NCBI RefSeq assembly: GCF_000526415.1
Contig: NZ_JAGA01000002.1
Coordinates: 516,001-580,000 of the forward strand
Length of the DNA stretch: 64,000 nt
Reading direction: 5' to 3'
DNA from: Kallotenue papyrolyticum
Lineage (GTDB): Bacteria > Chloroflexota > Chloroflexia > Chloroflexales > Kallotenuaceae
Shown: positions 6,353-16,148 of the stretch, one piece after another
How the letters are laid out: each line of letters starts with the position of its first letter
Numbering within the stretch: the first letter of the stretch is position 1
The notes under the pieces: generated by a model
What the model was told of the DNA's origin: nothing
Seen by the model: the letters and a program-made list of their open reading frames with translations, nothing else
Database searches by the model: none
Made by a program: the position numbers and the translations under genes

Positions 6353-8911
6353 TCACACGACGCGCGGGACGCGCGGCAGAATTGCCGCGACAACTTCGTA
6401 GGCGATCGTGCCGAGCCAGTCGGCGACTTCTTCGGCGCTGATACGGTCGTCGCCCTGCTGCCCGATCAGCACTACCTCGTCGCCAGGATGAACGCCAGGG
6501 ATGTCGGTCACGTCGATCATGGCATAGTCCATCGCGACACGGCCCACCACCGGCGCGCGCCGGCCATGCACCAGTACAGCGTGCCAGCTCGGCGAGCGGC
6601 GAAAGCCATCCGCATAGCCGACGGGGATCGTGGCGATGCGCGATGCGCGCTGCGTGATGAAGGCCCGTCCGTAGGAGACCGATGCGCCCGGCGGCAGGCA
6701 ACGCACCTGTGCGATCTCGGTCTTGAAGCTCAACGCCGGTCGGAACTCGGGCGGGAGCGGCGTCTCGGCGGAGGGCGAGAGGCCATACACCGCGATGCCG
6801 GGCCGCACCAGATCGAGATGCGCTTCCGGAAAGCGCAGCACGGCAGCGCTGTTGGCAGCGTGTGCCAGCGGCGGACGGAGGCCGGCGGCCTCCAGTTCGG
6901 CCAGCAGTGCCGTGAAGCGTTGCAATTGCAGACGCGCAAACGACTCGTCGGCGCTGTCGGCGGTGGCGAAGTGGGTAAAGATGCCCTCGACGGTGATGCC
7001 CGGCAGATCGCGCAGCAGGCGCACAAACGCTGCTGCTTCGTCCACGGCCAGTCCTAGCCGCGCCATACCGGTGTCGACTTTGACATGCACCGTCGCGGGC
7101 TGACGCAGCTCCTCGACCGCCAGGCCGATTTCGCGCGCAACGGTGGCATCGAAGACCGTCAGCCGCACGCCATGGCGGATCGCGTCGCGCACCTGCCAGG
7201 CCGGAGTATAGCCCAGGATCAGAATCGGCGCGTCGATGCCGGCGCGACGCAGCGTGAGCGCCTCGCCCAGGGTTGCCACGCCAAAGCCCCACGCTCCATG
7301 GTGCAGTGCCGTCCGCGCGATGCGGATCGCGCCATGGCCGTAGGCGTCGGCTTTGAGCGTCACCAGCAGGCGCACCGTGGGACCGATGCGCCGACGGAGC
7401 GCGGCCAGGTTATCGACGATCGCCTGCAGATCGACCTCCAGCCAGGTGGGCCGGCCCGGCTCGCTGGCGCGCACCGTGGCATAGGCTGCTTCCTGACGCA
7501 CCAGCACCGCATCGGCCTGCACCTCAGGCGCGAGCAATCCGGCGACAACCTGCTCCATGCGCGCTTCACGCGAGCCCTTGACCAGCACCAGTGTACCGGG
7601 CGCGAGCGCCGCGCGCGCCGCGGCGATGGCATCCGCGGCGGTATGGGTCACGATCGTCTGCGCGCGTGGGCGGGCAGGGGCCGCTGGGCGCGGATCGGGT
7701 TGCGCCATCCAGGCGGCCAGATCGCCCTTGGTGATCAGCAGATCGGCCACGGCCTGCGCGTGCGCGCCGACCTCGCGGTGCAGCTGCTCACTGGCCTCGC
7801 CCAGTTCCACCATATCGCCCAGGATCGCGATGCGCCGCTGTGCCGGCAGGGCGGCCAGCAGATCGAGCGCGGCATGCATCGCCGCGGGTGACGCATTGTA
7901 GGTATCGTCGATGATCAGCGCGCCGTTGCGTCCGGGCAACGGGTTGAGCCGTCCGGCCAGCCGTTCGATCAGCCGCAGTCGCTCCACGGCCTCTGGTAGC
8001 GCCATGCCGCAGCGCAGCGCTACGCCCACCGCCGCCAGCGCTGTTAGCCGGCTGTGCTCGCCCAGCAGCGGCAAGTGCGCCGTCGCGTGCTGGCCCGCAT
8101 GCGTGATCGTGAAGCTGGTGCCCTCCGCGCTTACCTGCGCCGGACCGGCGCATACCCAGTCGGGATCGTGTTCATGGCCGGGCTGTGTCGTCAGCCAGAG
8201 CACAGGCGCGCGCGTCGAGCGGGCCATGGCCGCCACGCGGGGATCGTCGGCGTTGAGCAGCGCCAGACCATCGGGCGGCAGCGCGCGGATCAGCTCGCCC
8301 TTCTCGGCGGCGATGCGCTCCTCATCGCCCAGAAAGCGCAGATGCGCCGGCGCGATGCGTGTCACCACGCCGATCGTGGGCGGAAACAGCTCCACCAGGC
8401 GGCGCATCTCGCCGAAGCGATCCAGGCCCATCTCCAGTACTGCGAAGCGATGGTGTGGTTCGAGGCGGCCCAGCGCGATCGGCAGGCCGAACAGCGAATT
8501 GAACGAGCGGCGCGAGGCAAAGGTCGGCCCCAGGCCGGCCAGCACGGTGGCGATGGCGCGTTTGGTGCCGGTTTTGCCCACGCTGCCGGTGACGCCGATC
8601 ACCAGCGGGCGGTAGCGCCGCAGCAGCGCGCCGGCCCATTGCTGCAGCGCCTGACGCACATCCGGCACAACAATGATCGTTGCCGCCAGCGGTTCGGTGG
8701 GCGGGCATTCGCAGAGCACGCCCGTGCAGCCGGCGCGCACCGCATCGGCGATGAAGGCATGGCCGTCGCGCCGTTCTGTGCGCAGCGCCAGAAAGAGCTG
8801 TCCCGGCGCGGCCAGCCGTGAGTCATAACAGAAATCACTGAAGTGTGTGGCGTAGGGCGTGCCATGCAGCCGCGCCGCGGTGGTGCGCAGCAGATCGTCG
8901 AGCTGAATCAT
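6353..8911 (-). CDS. murF-alr: Fused MurF ligase / alanine racemase
   Basis: An 852-residue bifunctional cell-wall protein. Residues 1 to about 450 are MurF (UDP-MurNAc-tripeptide:D-Ala-D-Ala ligase): the ATP loop GVTGSVGKTGTK near residue 105, FNSLFGLP, EMGLDRFGEM and DDTYNASPAAM. Residues about 475-852 are a fold-III alanine racemase: TLKADAYGHGA with the PLP lysine, GVATLGEALTLR, HVKVDTGMARLG, and VSYGRAF with the catalytic tyrosine. Together it makes D-Ala and uses D-Ala-D-Ala to finish the lipid II peptide. The same fusion is known in some Bacteroidetes and elsewhere. GKTGTK in the ATP loop replaces the usual GKTTTK, a mild change. The ATG lies just after a -10 element with no ribosome site, suggesting a leaderless mRNA. 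The gene runs toward the repeat block. Confidence 0.93.
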   Translation of the reverse strand: MIQLDDLLRTTAARLHGTPYATHFSDFCYDSRLAAPGQLFLALRTERRDGHAFIADAVRAGCTGVLCECPPTEPLAATIIVVPDVRQALQQWAGALLRRYRPLVIGVTGSVGKTGTKRAIATVLAGLGPTFASRRSFNSLFGLPIALGRLEPHHRFAVLEMGLDRFGEMRRLVELFPPTIGVVTRIAPAHLRFLGDEERIAAEKGELIRALPPDGLALLNADDPRVAAMARSTRAPVLWLTTQPGHEHDPDWVCAGPAQVSAEGTSFTITHAGQHATAHLPLLGEHSRLTALAAVGVALRCGMALPEAVERLRLIERLAGRLNPLPGRNGALIIDDTYNASPAAMHAALDLLAALPAQRRIAILGDMVELGEASEQLHREVGAHAQAVADLLITKGDLAAWMAQPDPRPAAPARPRAQTIVTHTAADAIAAARAALAPGTLVLVKGSREARMEQVVAGLLAPEVQADAVLVRQEAAYATVRASEPGRPTWLEVDLQAIVDNLAALRRRIGPTVRLLVTLKADAYGHGAIRIARTALHHGAWGFGVATLGEALTLRRAGIDAPILILGYTPAWQVRDAIRHGVRLTVFDATVAREIGLAVEELRQPATVHVKVDTGMARLGLAVDEAAAFVRLLRDLPGITVEGIFTHFATADSADESFARLQLQRFTALLAELEAAGLRPPLAHAANSAAVLRFPEAHLDLVRPGIAVYGLSPSAETPLPPEFRPALSFKTEIAQVRCLPPGASVSYGRAFITQRASRIATIPVGYADGFRRSPSWHAVLVHGRRAPVVGRVAMDYAMIDVTDIPGVHPGDEVVLIGQQGDDRISAEEVADWLGTIAYEVVAAILPRVPRVV

Positions 8912-8918
8912 GCTCGTT

Positions 8919-8927
8919 ATTGTAGCA
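8919..8927 (-). promoter_or_regulatory. Extended -10 of murF-alr, leaderless geometry
   Basis: The minus strand reads TGC TACAAT, with the hexamer at 8924-8919. Starting about 7 bases further gives a 5' end at 8912-8911, the A of the ATG. No Shine-Dalgarno is seen. Confidence 0.55.
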
Positions 8928-8950
8928 GGCGCTGTGCCGGGCGCAGCAGA

Positions 8951-8975
8951 CCGCCCGCAGGTTGGCTGCGGGCGG
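8951..8975. other. Perfect 10-bp hairpin upstream of murF-alr
   Basis: CCGCCCGCAG and CTGCGGGCGG flank a GTTGG loop. There is no T tract on either side. It lies upstream of the murF promoter, and its role is unknown. Confidence 0.5.
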
Positions 8976-9147
8976 CGTGCGGTGGAGGAGCGGGAGGCTC
9001 GCTCGGAGGCATGTGGTTGGCAGCTTCAGCGTACTGCGCCCACCTAAGAAAGAGCTGAGAGTGAGCTAAGATCAGGCTAAGGATCGGCGTGCTGCCGCCG
9101 CGTCTGGGTGCGGCCTATCCCCCGTATGTTCCCACGCTTTCCCCAGG

Positions 9148-9156
9148 TTATCCACA
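9148..9156 (+). promoter_or_regulatory. Perfect DnaA-box sequence upstream of dnaE
   Basis: TTATCCACA matches the strongest Escherichia coli-type DnaA box exactly. It lies 52 bases upstream of the extended -10 of dnaE. It is a single site and no cluster is visible, so it would fit a regulatory site rather than an origin. Chance occurrence is possible. Confidence 0.4.
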
Positions 9157-9207
9157 AAATCTCTTACACCACGTTGCTCGATTCAACGGCGCAAACGCAC
9201 AGGCATG

Positions 9208-9216
9208 TGTTATAAT
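9208..9216 (+). promoter_or_regulatory. Extended -10 promoter of dnaE
   Basis: TGT TATAAT gives a perfect -10 with an extended TG. No good -35 is seen at 17 bases, as expected for extended -10 promoters. The leader would be about 165 bases. Apart from this promoter, the DnaA box and the hairpin at 8951, the 8912-9388 gap shows nothing I recognise. Confidence 0.55.
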
Positions 9217-9388
9217 CGCCCTAGGTAGCACGCCTGCTGCGTCGGCGGGCGTACGACTCACGCACGCAAAGCCTTAAAAATGACGCATCGCGTGATCTCG
9301 TAAATCTGTTCTACTGATCGTCATCACCTGGCTGGCGAGTGTTGCCGATTGGTATTGTAAACCATTTTCTTCCACGCACGGGGGGCGC

Positions 9389-12300
9389 ATGGGCAGCAAC
9401 GACTTCATCCATCTGCACGTCCATTCCGAGTACAGTCTGCTCGACGGCTATGCCACGGTCAAAGGCATCGTTGAGCGGGCGGTGGAGCTGGGCATGGACA
9501 GCATCGCCCTGACCGATCATGGCGTGATGTACGGTGCGCTGGACTTCTACTCCGCCGCGGAAAAGGCCGGCATCAAGCCGATCATCGGCATGGAAGCCTA
9601 TATCGCGCCCGGTGCGCACACCGATCCGGTGGTCAAGGGCGGCAAAAACTACTACCATTTGCTGCTGCTGGCTAGGGATGAAACCGGCTACCGCAACCTG
9701 GTCAAGCTGACGACGCGCGCCCATCTGGACGGCATGGGCCGTGGCGTTTTTGCGCGGCCACGCATCGATCGCGCTCTGTTGGAGCAGCACCACGAGGGCC
9801 TGATCGTGACCTCGACCTGCATCGCTGGTGAGGTAATCCAGCACCTGACGCAGCAGGAGCGTCGCAAGGCGGTGGAGACGGCGGCCTGGTTCCGCGATCT
9901 GCTCGGCCCCGATAACTACTACATCGAGCTGCAGCTCCACGACAACACGCCCGAACTGGAAGCGATCAACGATGAGCTGGTGCGCATCGCCAACGAGCTG
10001 GGTATTCCGCTGGTTGCCACCAACGATACGCACTTCGTGCGGCCCGAAGACCTGCAGGCGCAGACCATGGTGATGGCCATGGGCTTCAACCTGACCTACA
10101 AGGAGCTGTGCGCCAAGAACTACCAGATGGACGAAACCTACCACATCATGTCGGCGGACGACATGTGGCGGCGGTTCAAGCGCTACGGCACGGCGCCGAT
10201 CGAAAACACGCGGCGCATCGCTGATCGCTGCAACCTCAAACTCCAGTTTGGGCGCGTCCAACTGCCGCAGTTCGATCTGCCCGAAGGTCACGATGCTGCC
10301 TCGTACCTGCGCTTCGTCTGCGAAGAAGGTCTGATGCGCCGCTTCAATGGCCAGCCGCCGGAAGAATATCTCAAGCGGCTCGACTACGAGCTGGATGTGA
10401 TCAACAAGACCGGCTTTCCGGACTACATGTTGATCGTCTGGGACTACGTCAAATACGCCCGTTCGCGTGGCATTCCCTGTCTGCCGCGCGGTTCGGCGGG
10501 CGCGTCGCTGGTGCTCTACTGCCTGGGCATCACCGATGTCGATCCGGTCAAGAACAAGTTGTTGTTTGAACGCTTCCTCAGTCCGGAGCGCCTGGAAATG
10601 CCGGATATCGATATCGATTTTGCCGATTCAAAGCGCCATCTGGTGCTGGAATATATTGCCAGTAAGTATGGCCGCGAAAACGTTGCACAGATCATCACCT
10701 ATGGCACCCTGGGAGCCAAAGCCGCGCTACGCGATGTTGGCCGCGTGCTGGATGTGCCGCTCAGCGAAGTGGATCGCATAGCCAAGCTGGTACCCTCGCT
10801 GCCGGTGGGCACCACCATTGCGCAGGCCCTGGAGCGCGTACCCGAACTGCGCCAGATTTATGACAGCAATCCACAGTTGCGCGAGGTGATCGACTGGGCG
10901 CAGAAGGTGGAAGGGCGCATGAAGAGCGTGGGCACGCATGCCTGCGGCGTGGTGGTCAGCCGCACGCCGCTGGAAGATATTGTGCCCTTGCAGCGTACCA
11001 CCAAGGACGAGAACGCGGTGATGGCCGCCTTTGAAGGTCCAACGCTGGCCAAGATCGGCCTGCTCAAGATGGATATCCTGGGGTTGACCAATCTGTCGGT
11101 GGTCGCTGAAGCGCTCACCTACATCGAGCAGACCACCGGGCGGCGCATGGAGCTGACCGATATTCCACTGGATGATCGCAAGACCTTCGAGGCGCTGGGG
11201 CGGGGCGAGACCACCAACGTCTTCCAGTTTGAATCGGCGGGTATGACGCGCTACCTGCAGGAGCTCAAGCCTACGCGCGTCGAAGACCTGTACGCTATGG
11301 TCGCGCTCTACCGGCCCGGTCCGCTGGAGCAGATCCCGGTCTATATTCGCAACAAAAACAATCCGCAGAACATCCGCTACCTCCACCCGATTCTCAAGCC
11401 GATCCTTGAGGACACCTATGGCGTGATCGTCTATCAGGAGCAGATCATGCAACTGCTCCAGACGGTCGCCGACTACACGCTCGGCGAAGCGTACATCGTG
11501 ATCAAAGCCATCAGCAAGAAGAACAAGCAGTTGATGGCCGAAAACGAGACGCGCTTCAAGGCGGGCTGCCTCAAGCGCGGTATCAGCCAGGAGATCGCCG
11601 ACCAGCTCTGGGAGCTGATTCTGCCCTTCGCCGGCTATTCCTTCAACCGTCCACACTCCACGCTCTATGGCTTGCTGTCGTACCAGACCGCCTGGCTCAA
11701 GGTCAACTATCCGACGCAGTACATGGCAGCGGTGCTCACGGCCGCGGCAGGCAACGCCGATGAGGTCGCCAAGGGCGTGGCGGAGTGCAGCCGCCTGGGC
11801 GTGGCCGTACTGCCGGCGGACATCAATGCCAGCCAGGTTGGCTTCACCATCGAGCGCCTCCCCGATGGCCAGTTGCCGGAGTTCGAGAATCGGCTGGGCA
11901 TTCGCTTCGGTCTGTCGGCGATCCGCAACGTCGGCGAGGGGCCGATCCAGGCGATCATCGGCGAACGGGAAGCCAACGGGCCGTTCAGCTCGCTGGAAGA
12001 CCTGGTCGATCGCGTGCATCGTCAGCATCTCAACAAACGCGTGCTTGAGTCGTTGATCAAGTGTGGCGCGCTCGACTCGCTGCCCGGCAGCCGACGCCAG
12101 AAGCTGGCGATCCTGGATCAGGTCATCGCTGCCGCGGCGGAGGCGCAGCGCTCGCGCGAAAGCGGACAGGCCAGCATGTTCGATCTGCTGGGCGGCAGCG
12201 AGGAACAGGTTGCCATCGCGCGCGTGCCGCTGCCGGTGATCAAGGAAACGCCCGCCGACTATAAGGAGCAGCTGGCCTGGGAGAAAGAGCTGCTGGGGAT

Positions 12301-13336
12301 GTATGTCTCGGCGCATCCCGTGGCGCAGGCGCTGCAGCAGCTTCCGGACGATCCCAACCGGCTGACGCTGTCACGCATCGGCGAGGAACATATCGGCCAG
12401 ACGATCACCATTGTGGGCATGCTCACCGGCCTGCGCCGGGTGATGACCAAGAAGAACGAGCCCATGCTGATCGCGCAGGTCGAAGATCTGGACGGCGTGA
12501 TCGAGATGGTGGCCTTCCCGAAGGTGTACGAGAAGTATGCCGAGTTCTGGCGCGAGGACAACATCGTGGCGATCACGGCCAAGGTCGATCGTCGCCGGGA
12601 GGCGCTGCAACTGGTCTGTGAGAGCGTGGCTGACTATACGCAGGTGGTTGCGGCCGCGCCGGTCGAGGTCAACGCGTTTGCCGGCATGGATGACAGTCTG
12701 CTGCTGGCCGATGAAGACGCGCCGCCGCCCGACGATCCGGCCTGGCAGGTATTGGCAGCCACGATGGCACCGCCGGCTGCGGTAGCGCCTGTGCCGGCGC
12801 GCGCCAATGGATCTGGCGCGTCCGACGGCGCAGTGGAAACACGTGGCAACGGCTACGCTGCCAACGGCCATGCCACCAATGGGAAGGGTGCCACAGCGCA
12901 TAGCAATGGCGCCACGAATGGACATGGAGCGCATAGCCCGGCGGCAACCAACGGTGAACATCGAACGATGAGCAACGCTACCCCGCCCGCAACTGCCGCG
13001 CCGCTGCAGGTTGTGCGTGCGCGGCAGCGCATCGAGATCAAGAAGAGCTCGCCCGCACCGACGGATACGGCGCCTGCGCCGAGCGAGCCACAGCGCGTAC
13101 TGAAGATCTACCTGCCGCGCACCGATGACTACATCACCGATCTGCGTTGCATGCAGGAGGTGGCGCGGCATCTGCAGCAGTATCGCGGCGAGCACAAGGT
13201 GATCCTCTACCTGCCCAAAGATGAATTCCTGGTGGAACTGGAGGCGATGGAACGCATCGACCCCGCGCCGGAGCTGCTCGCCCAGCTCACCGATCTGCTG
13301 GGCGATGGTCGTGTGCTGGTCGAGCAGGACGGGTAA
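9389..13336 (+). CDS. dnaE: DNA polymerase III alpha subunit
   Basis: A 1315-residue replicative polymerase. The N-terminal PHP domain keeps its metal-ligand motifs (HLHVHSEYS, LTDHG, GMEAYI, ATNDTHF), so it may have an active 3'-5' exonuclease or pyrophosphatase site, unlike E. coli DnaE. The polymerase core has LPRGSAGAS and the catalytic PDIDIDF, then the helix-hairpin-helix region, and an OB fold (TITIVGMLTGLRRVMTKKNEPM). Between the OB fold and the last domain lies a low-complexity linker (about residues 1110-1235) rich in Asn, Gly, Ala and Thr. The C-terminal domain (RVLKIYLPRTDDYITD to the end) follows. The ATG at 9389 follows GGGGGGCGC. Length is somewhat above the usual 1150-1200, owing to the linker. 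Confidence 0.96.
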   Translation: MGSNDFIHLHVHSEYSLLDGYATVKGIVERAVELGMDSIALTDHGVMYGALDFYSAAEKAGIKPIIGMEAYIAPGAHTDPVVKGGKNYYHLLLLARDETGYRNLVKLTTRAHLDGMGRGVFARPRIDRALLEQHHEGLIVTSTCIAGEVIQHLTQQERRKAVETAAWFRDLLGPDNYYIELQLHDNTPELEAINDELVRIANELGIPLVATNDTHFVRPEDLQAQTMVMAMGFNLTYKELCAKNYQMDETYHIMSADDMWRRFKRYGTAPIENTRRIADRCNLKLQFGRVQLPQFDLPEGHDAASYLRFVCEEGLMRRFNGQPPEEYLKRLDYELDVINKTGFPDYMLIVWDYVKYARSRGIPCLPRGSAGASLVLYCLGITDVDPVKNKLLFERFLSPERLEMPDIDIDFADSKRHLVLEYIASKYGRENVAQIITYGTLGAKAALRDVGRVLDVPLSEVDRIAKLVPSLPVGTTIAQALERVPELRQIYDSNPQLREVIDWAQKVEGRMKSVGTHACGVVVSRTPLEDIVPLQRTTKDENAVMAAFEGPTLAKIGLLKMDILGLTNLSVVAEALTYIEQTTGRRMELTDIPLDDRKTFEALGRGETTNVFQFESAGMTRYLQELKPTRVEDLYAMVALYRPGPLEQIPVYIRNKNNPQNIRYLHPILKPILEDTYGVIVYQEQIMQLLQTVADYTLGEAYIVIKAISKKNKQLMAENETRFKAGCLKRGISQEIADQLWELILPFAGYSFNRPHSTLYGLLSYQTAWLKVNYPTQYMAAVLTAAAGNADEVAKGVAECSRLGVAVLPADINASQVGFTIERLPDGQLPEFENRLGIRFGLSAIRNVGEGPIQAIIGEREANGPFSSLEDLVDRVHRQHLNKRVLESLIKCGALDSLPGSRRQKLAILDQVIAAAAEAQRSRESGQASMFDLLGGSEEQVAIARVPLPVIKETPADYKEQLAWEKELLGMYVSAHPVAQALQQLPDDPNRLTLSRIGEEHIGQTITIVGMLTGLRRVMTKKNEPMLIAQVEDLDGVIEMVAFPKVYEKYAEFWREDNIVAITAKVDRRREALQLVCESVADYTQVVAAAPVEVNAFAGMDDSLLLADEDAPPPDDPAWQVLAATMAPPAAVAPVPARANGSGASDGAVETRGNGYAANGHATNGKGATAHSNGATNGHGAHSPAATNGEHRTMSNATPPATAAPLQVVRARQRIEIKKSSPAPTDTAPAPSEPQRVLKIYLPRTDDYITDLRCMQEVARHLQQYRGEHKVILYLPKDEFLVELEAMERIDPAPELLAQLTDLLGDGRVLVEQDG

Positions 13337-13350
13337 CGGCGCAAGGCGTG

Positions 13351-13392
13351 TGGGCGGGCGAGAGCAGGGGCCAATCCTGGCCGCGCCCGCCC
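13351..13392. terminator. GC-rich hairpin between convergent dnaE and amidohydrolase
   Basis: GGGCGGGCG (13352-13360) pairs with CGCCCGCCC (13384-13392), with a nested GGCCA-ATCC-TGGCC. It sits between two convergent stop codons and could end transcription in both directions, but neither side has a T tract. Confidence 0.4.
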
Positions 13393-13435
13393 AGCGGTGG
13401 TCCCGACGCATTGGCAAGGGGGGGCCGGTCGTCGA

Positions 13436-15031
13436 TCAACGCTGGTGCCACACGCACCGCCCGCCGACGAAGGTCTGCACGACCTCCATACGCCACAGCT
13501 CGCCGGGATCGACGGCAAACGGATCGGCGGCGGTGACGATCAGGTCGGCGAGCAGGCCTGGTTTGAGCCGCCCTTTGAGCTGCGCCTCGCCCGAGGCGAT
13601 CGCCGGGCCGACGGTGTAGGCCCACAGCGCCTGTTCCAGACTCAACGCCAGCTCGCGGTGCCAGCCGCCGGGCGGCGTGCCGTCGGGGCGCTGGCGCGTC
13701 ACCGCGGCATGGATGCCGGCCCAGGGATCGAGGGTTTCCACCGGTGCGTCGGAGCCGAAGGCCAGCGTCGCGCCTGCCTGCCAGAGCGCTTGCCAGGCGT
13801 ATGACCAGCGGCAGCGCTCCGCGCCCAGCAGTCGTTCGGCGACCTCCCAGTCGGAGGTGGCGTGGATCGGCTGCATGGAGGCGATCACGCCCAGCGCGGC
13901 AAAGCGCGGCACATCCGCCGGATCGAGGTGTTGTGCGTGCTCGATGCGGTTGGGCAGGCGCGGCGCTGTCCCGGTGCGCGCGTCGCGCTGCTGCGCGGCG
14001 ATCGCGTCCAGCACGGTGCGATTGGCGCGATCACCGATGGCATGAATCGTCACGGCGATGCCGTGGTCGATGGCGCGCCGCACCGCCGCGTACAGCTCGT
14101 CTTCGGGAATGGTCGGCACGCCGCTGTTGTCCGGACGACCCTCGAACGGCCGCAGCATATGGCAGGTGCACGAGCCAAGCGAGCCATCGCTGAAGATTTT
14201 GACCCCACCGATGCGCACCCAGGTGTCGCCGAAGCCGGAGCGGATGCCCGCCTCGATGTAGGCGTCGAGCTGACGATAGGGTAGGTGGAACAGGCAGCGC
14301 GCATGCAACTGTTCCAGGGCGGCAAGCGTTTGCAGTGCCGTCAGCGTTTCCGGTCCTTCGGGCATGTGCAGGCTGGTCAGGCCGCGCCGGTTGCATTCGG
14401 CGATGATCGCGCGCAGCGCCTCCAGGTTTTCATCGGGTGTCGGCTCGGGCACGACGCGCCAGACCAGGCTCATGGCGTTTTCGGAGAGGATGCCGGTCGG
14501 CTCGCCGCGTGCATCGCGTCCGATCACACCGCCGTCGGGGTCGGGGGTGGCGGCGGTGATGCCGGCCAGCTCCAGCGCGCGCGTGTTGAGCCAGACCGAA
14601 TGGCCATCCTTGCGCGACAGCACGGCGGGTCGTCCGCCGGTGACGCGGTCCAGCTCCTGTGCCGTCGGCCAGCGACCGCCCCACAGCGCATGGTTCCAGC
14701 CATGGCCGCGCACCCACGCATCCGCTGGCAGGCGCTCGGCATGGCGTGCGATCAGCGCCAGGGCCTCATCCAGCGAGGCCACGCCGTCCAGATCGATGCG
14801 CTGGCGGTTCTGACCGGTCCAGAGCAGGTGGATGTGCGCATCGGTGAGGCCGGGCAGCAGTGCCCTGCCACGCAGCGCGATCGCCTCATAGCCGGGCCGC
14901 GCCTGCGCGCGGACTGCGGCGGCATTGCCAACGGCGATGATGCGCTCGTCGCGCACCAGCAGCGCTTCGGCGCGCGGTTGCTGTTCGTCAAGCGTGTAGA
15001 TCGGTCCATCGTGAAAGAGCAGATCCGTCAT
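13436..15031 (-). CDS. YtcJ-like metal-dependent amidohydrolase
   Basis: A 531-residue enzyme of the amidohydrolase superfamily, YtcJ-type. It has the N-terminal composite beta domain (LLFHDGPIYTLDE), the metal motif HxH (LPGLTDAHIHLLW), HAIGDRANR, NRIEHAQHLDP, and the late Asp motif FGSDAPVETLDPW. YtcJ proteins hydrolyse N-substituted amides or formamides; the real substrate is unknown. I choose the ATG at 15031 (MTDLLF) because GTGGAG lies 6 bases upstream; an ATG 18 bases earlier is less likely. The next gene upstream on the same strand is psuG, about 70 bases away, so the two may be cotranscribed. Nothing about the pair indicates a shared pathway. Confidence 0.8.
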   Translation of the reverse strand: MTDLLFHDGPIYTLDEQQPRAEALLVRDERIIAVGNAAAVRAQARPGYEAIALRGRALLPGLTDAHIHLLWTGQNRQRIDLDGVASLDEALALIARHAERLPADAWVRGHGWNHALWGGRWPTAQELDRVTGGRPAVLSRKDGHSVWLNTRALELAGITAATPDPDGGVIGRDARGEPTGILSENAMSLVWRVVPEPTPDENLEALRAIIAECNRRGLTSLHMPEGPETLTALQTLAALEQLHARCLFHLPYRQLDAYIEAGIRSGFGDTWVRIGGVKIFSDGSLGSCTCHMLRPFEGRPDNSGVPTIPEDELYAAVRRAIDHGIAVTIHAIGDRANRTVLDAIAAQQRDARTGTAPRLPNRIEHAQHLDPADVPRFAALGVIASMQPIHATSDWEVAERLLGAERCRWSYAWQALWQAGATLAFGSDAPVETLDPWAGIHAAVTRQRPDGTPPGGWHRELALSLEQALWAYTVGPAIASGEAQLKGRLKPGLLADLIVTAADPFAVDPGELWRMEVVQTFVGGRCVWHQR

Positions 15032-15103
15032 GGGGCACTCCACAATCATCAGATGGTATGCTGGCTGGCGGCGCGATGTGCAGCGGTGTCAGCCGGCCTG
15101 CGC

Positions 15104-16018
15104 TTAGGCTCCGGCGCGCAAGGCTACCGCGACGGCGGCAGCGACGCGCGCGTTGTTTTTGAGCAGGGCGATGTTGGCCGTCAGGCTGCGCCCGCCACTG
15201 CGTTCGGCGATGGTTGCCAGCAGAAACGGCGTGACCTGCGCGCCTTGGATGCCCCGCTGCGCGGCCTCGGCCAGAGCCGCGTCGATCAGCATGGCGACCT
15301 CGGCCTGCGGCAGGGCGCTCTCGGCAGGCGGCGGTACCACTAGCAGCATGCCGCTGCCGCCGCCATAGCGCCGATGGGCGCGCCAGACCGCCGCTGCCTC
15401 GTCGGGCGAGTCGACGCGCGCGCTCAGGCGCAGGCCGCTGCTGACGCTGTAGAAGGCCGGAAAGGTCTCCGTGCCATAGCCGACCACCGGCACGCCGAGC
15501 GTTTCGAGCATCTCCAGCGTGGCCGGCAGATCGAGGATCGACTTGGCGCCGGCGCAGACCACCAGCACCGGCGTGCGGCTAAGCTCGGTCAGATCGGCGG
15601 AGACATCCCACGAGTCGCGCGCGCCACGATGCACGCCGCCAATCCCGCCGGTGGCGAAGACCTCGATGCCGGCCAGCTGCGCCAGCGCCATGGTCGCGGC
15701 GACCGTGGTCGCACCATGCTGACCGGCTGCGATCGCCACGCCGAGATCGCGCCGCGACAGTTTGCGCACCTCCGCGCCGGTAGCGAAGCGTGCGAGCGTC
15801 GCCGCATCCAGACCGATGGTGGGTTGTCCCGCCACCACGCCGATAGTCGCAGGCGTGGCGCCACCCGCGCGCACCAGCGCCTCCATCTCACGCGCCAGCT
15901 CCAGATTGTGTGGATGGGGCAGGCCGTGGGCGATCACCGTGGATTCAAGCGCCACGACGGCGCGGCCGGCCTCCAGCGCGGCGCGCACCGCTGGATCAAA
16001 GCGGAGTTCAGGAATCAC
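15104..16018 (-). CDS. psuG: Pseudouridine-5'-phosphate glycosidase
   Basis: A 304-residue enzyme that reversibly splits pseudouridine 5'-phosphate into uracil and ribose 5-phosphate, acting in pseudouridine salvage. Typical family motifs are [15 protein letters not shown] near the N-terminus, [43 protein letters not shown] with the catalytic lysine, and [14 protein letters not shown] at the end. The GTG at 16018 is chosen as start because GGGGGAG precedes it by 8 bases; the frame stays open upstream to an ATG at 16087, which would add 23 residues unlike the family. The usual partner kinase PsuK is not next to it here. Confidence 0.9.
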   Translation of the reverse strand: MIPELRFDPAVRAALEAGRAVVALESTVIAHGLPHPHNLELAREMEALVRAGGATPATIGVVAGQPTIGLDAATLARFATGAEVRKLSRRDLGVAIAAGQHGATTVAATMALAQLAGIEVFATGGIGGVHRGARDSWDVSADLTELSRTPVLVVCAGAKSILDLPATLEMLETLGVPVVGYGTETFPAFYSVSSGLRLSARVDSPDEAAAVWRAHRRYGGGSGMLLVVPPPAESALPQAEVAMLIDAALAEAAQRGIQGAQVTPFLLATIAERSGGRSLTANIALLKNNARVAAAVAVALRAGA

Positions 16019-16113
16019 CAGTCTTTGCTCCCCCTGTTGCTGGCTGCCAGTGTACTCGCTGCCGGGTCCGGGCGCAACCCGGCCCACCGCATGGCAGCGC
16101 CAGGCAGGTCATG

Positions 16114-16142
16114 TTGATCATTGGGGCATCTTTTGCTATGAT
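16114..16142 (+). promoter_or_regulatory. Promoter of the T-box leader operon
   Basis: TTGATC (16114-16119) and TATGAT (16137-16142) are separated by 17 bases. The expected start is near 16149, so the transcript begins just before the T-box stem I region. Confidence 0.55.
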
Positions 16143-16148
16143 TCGCCC

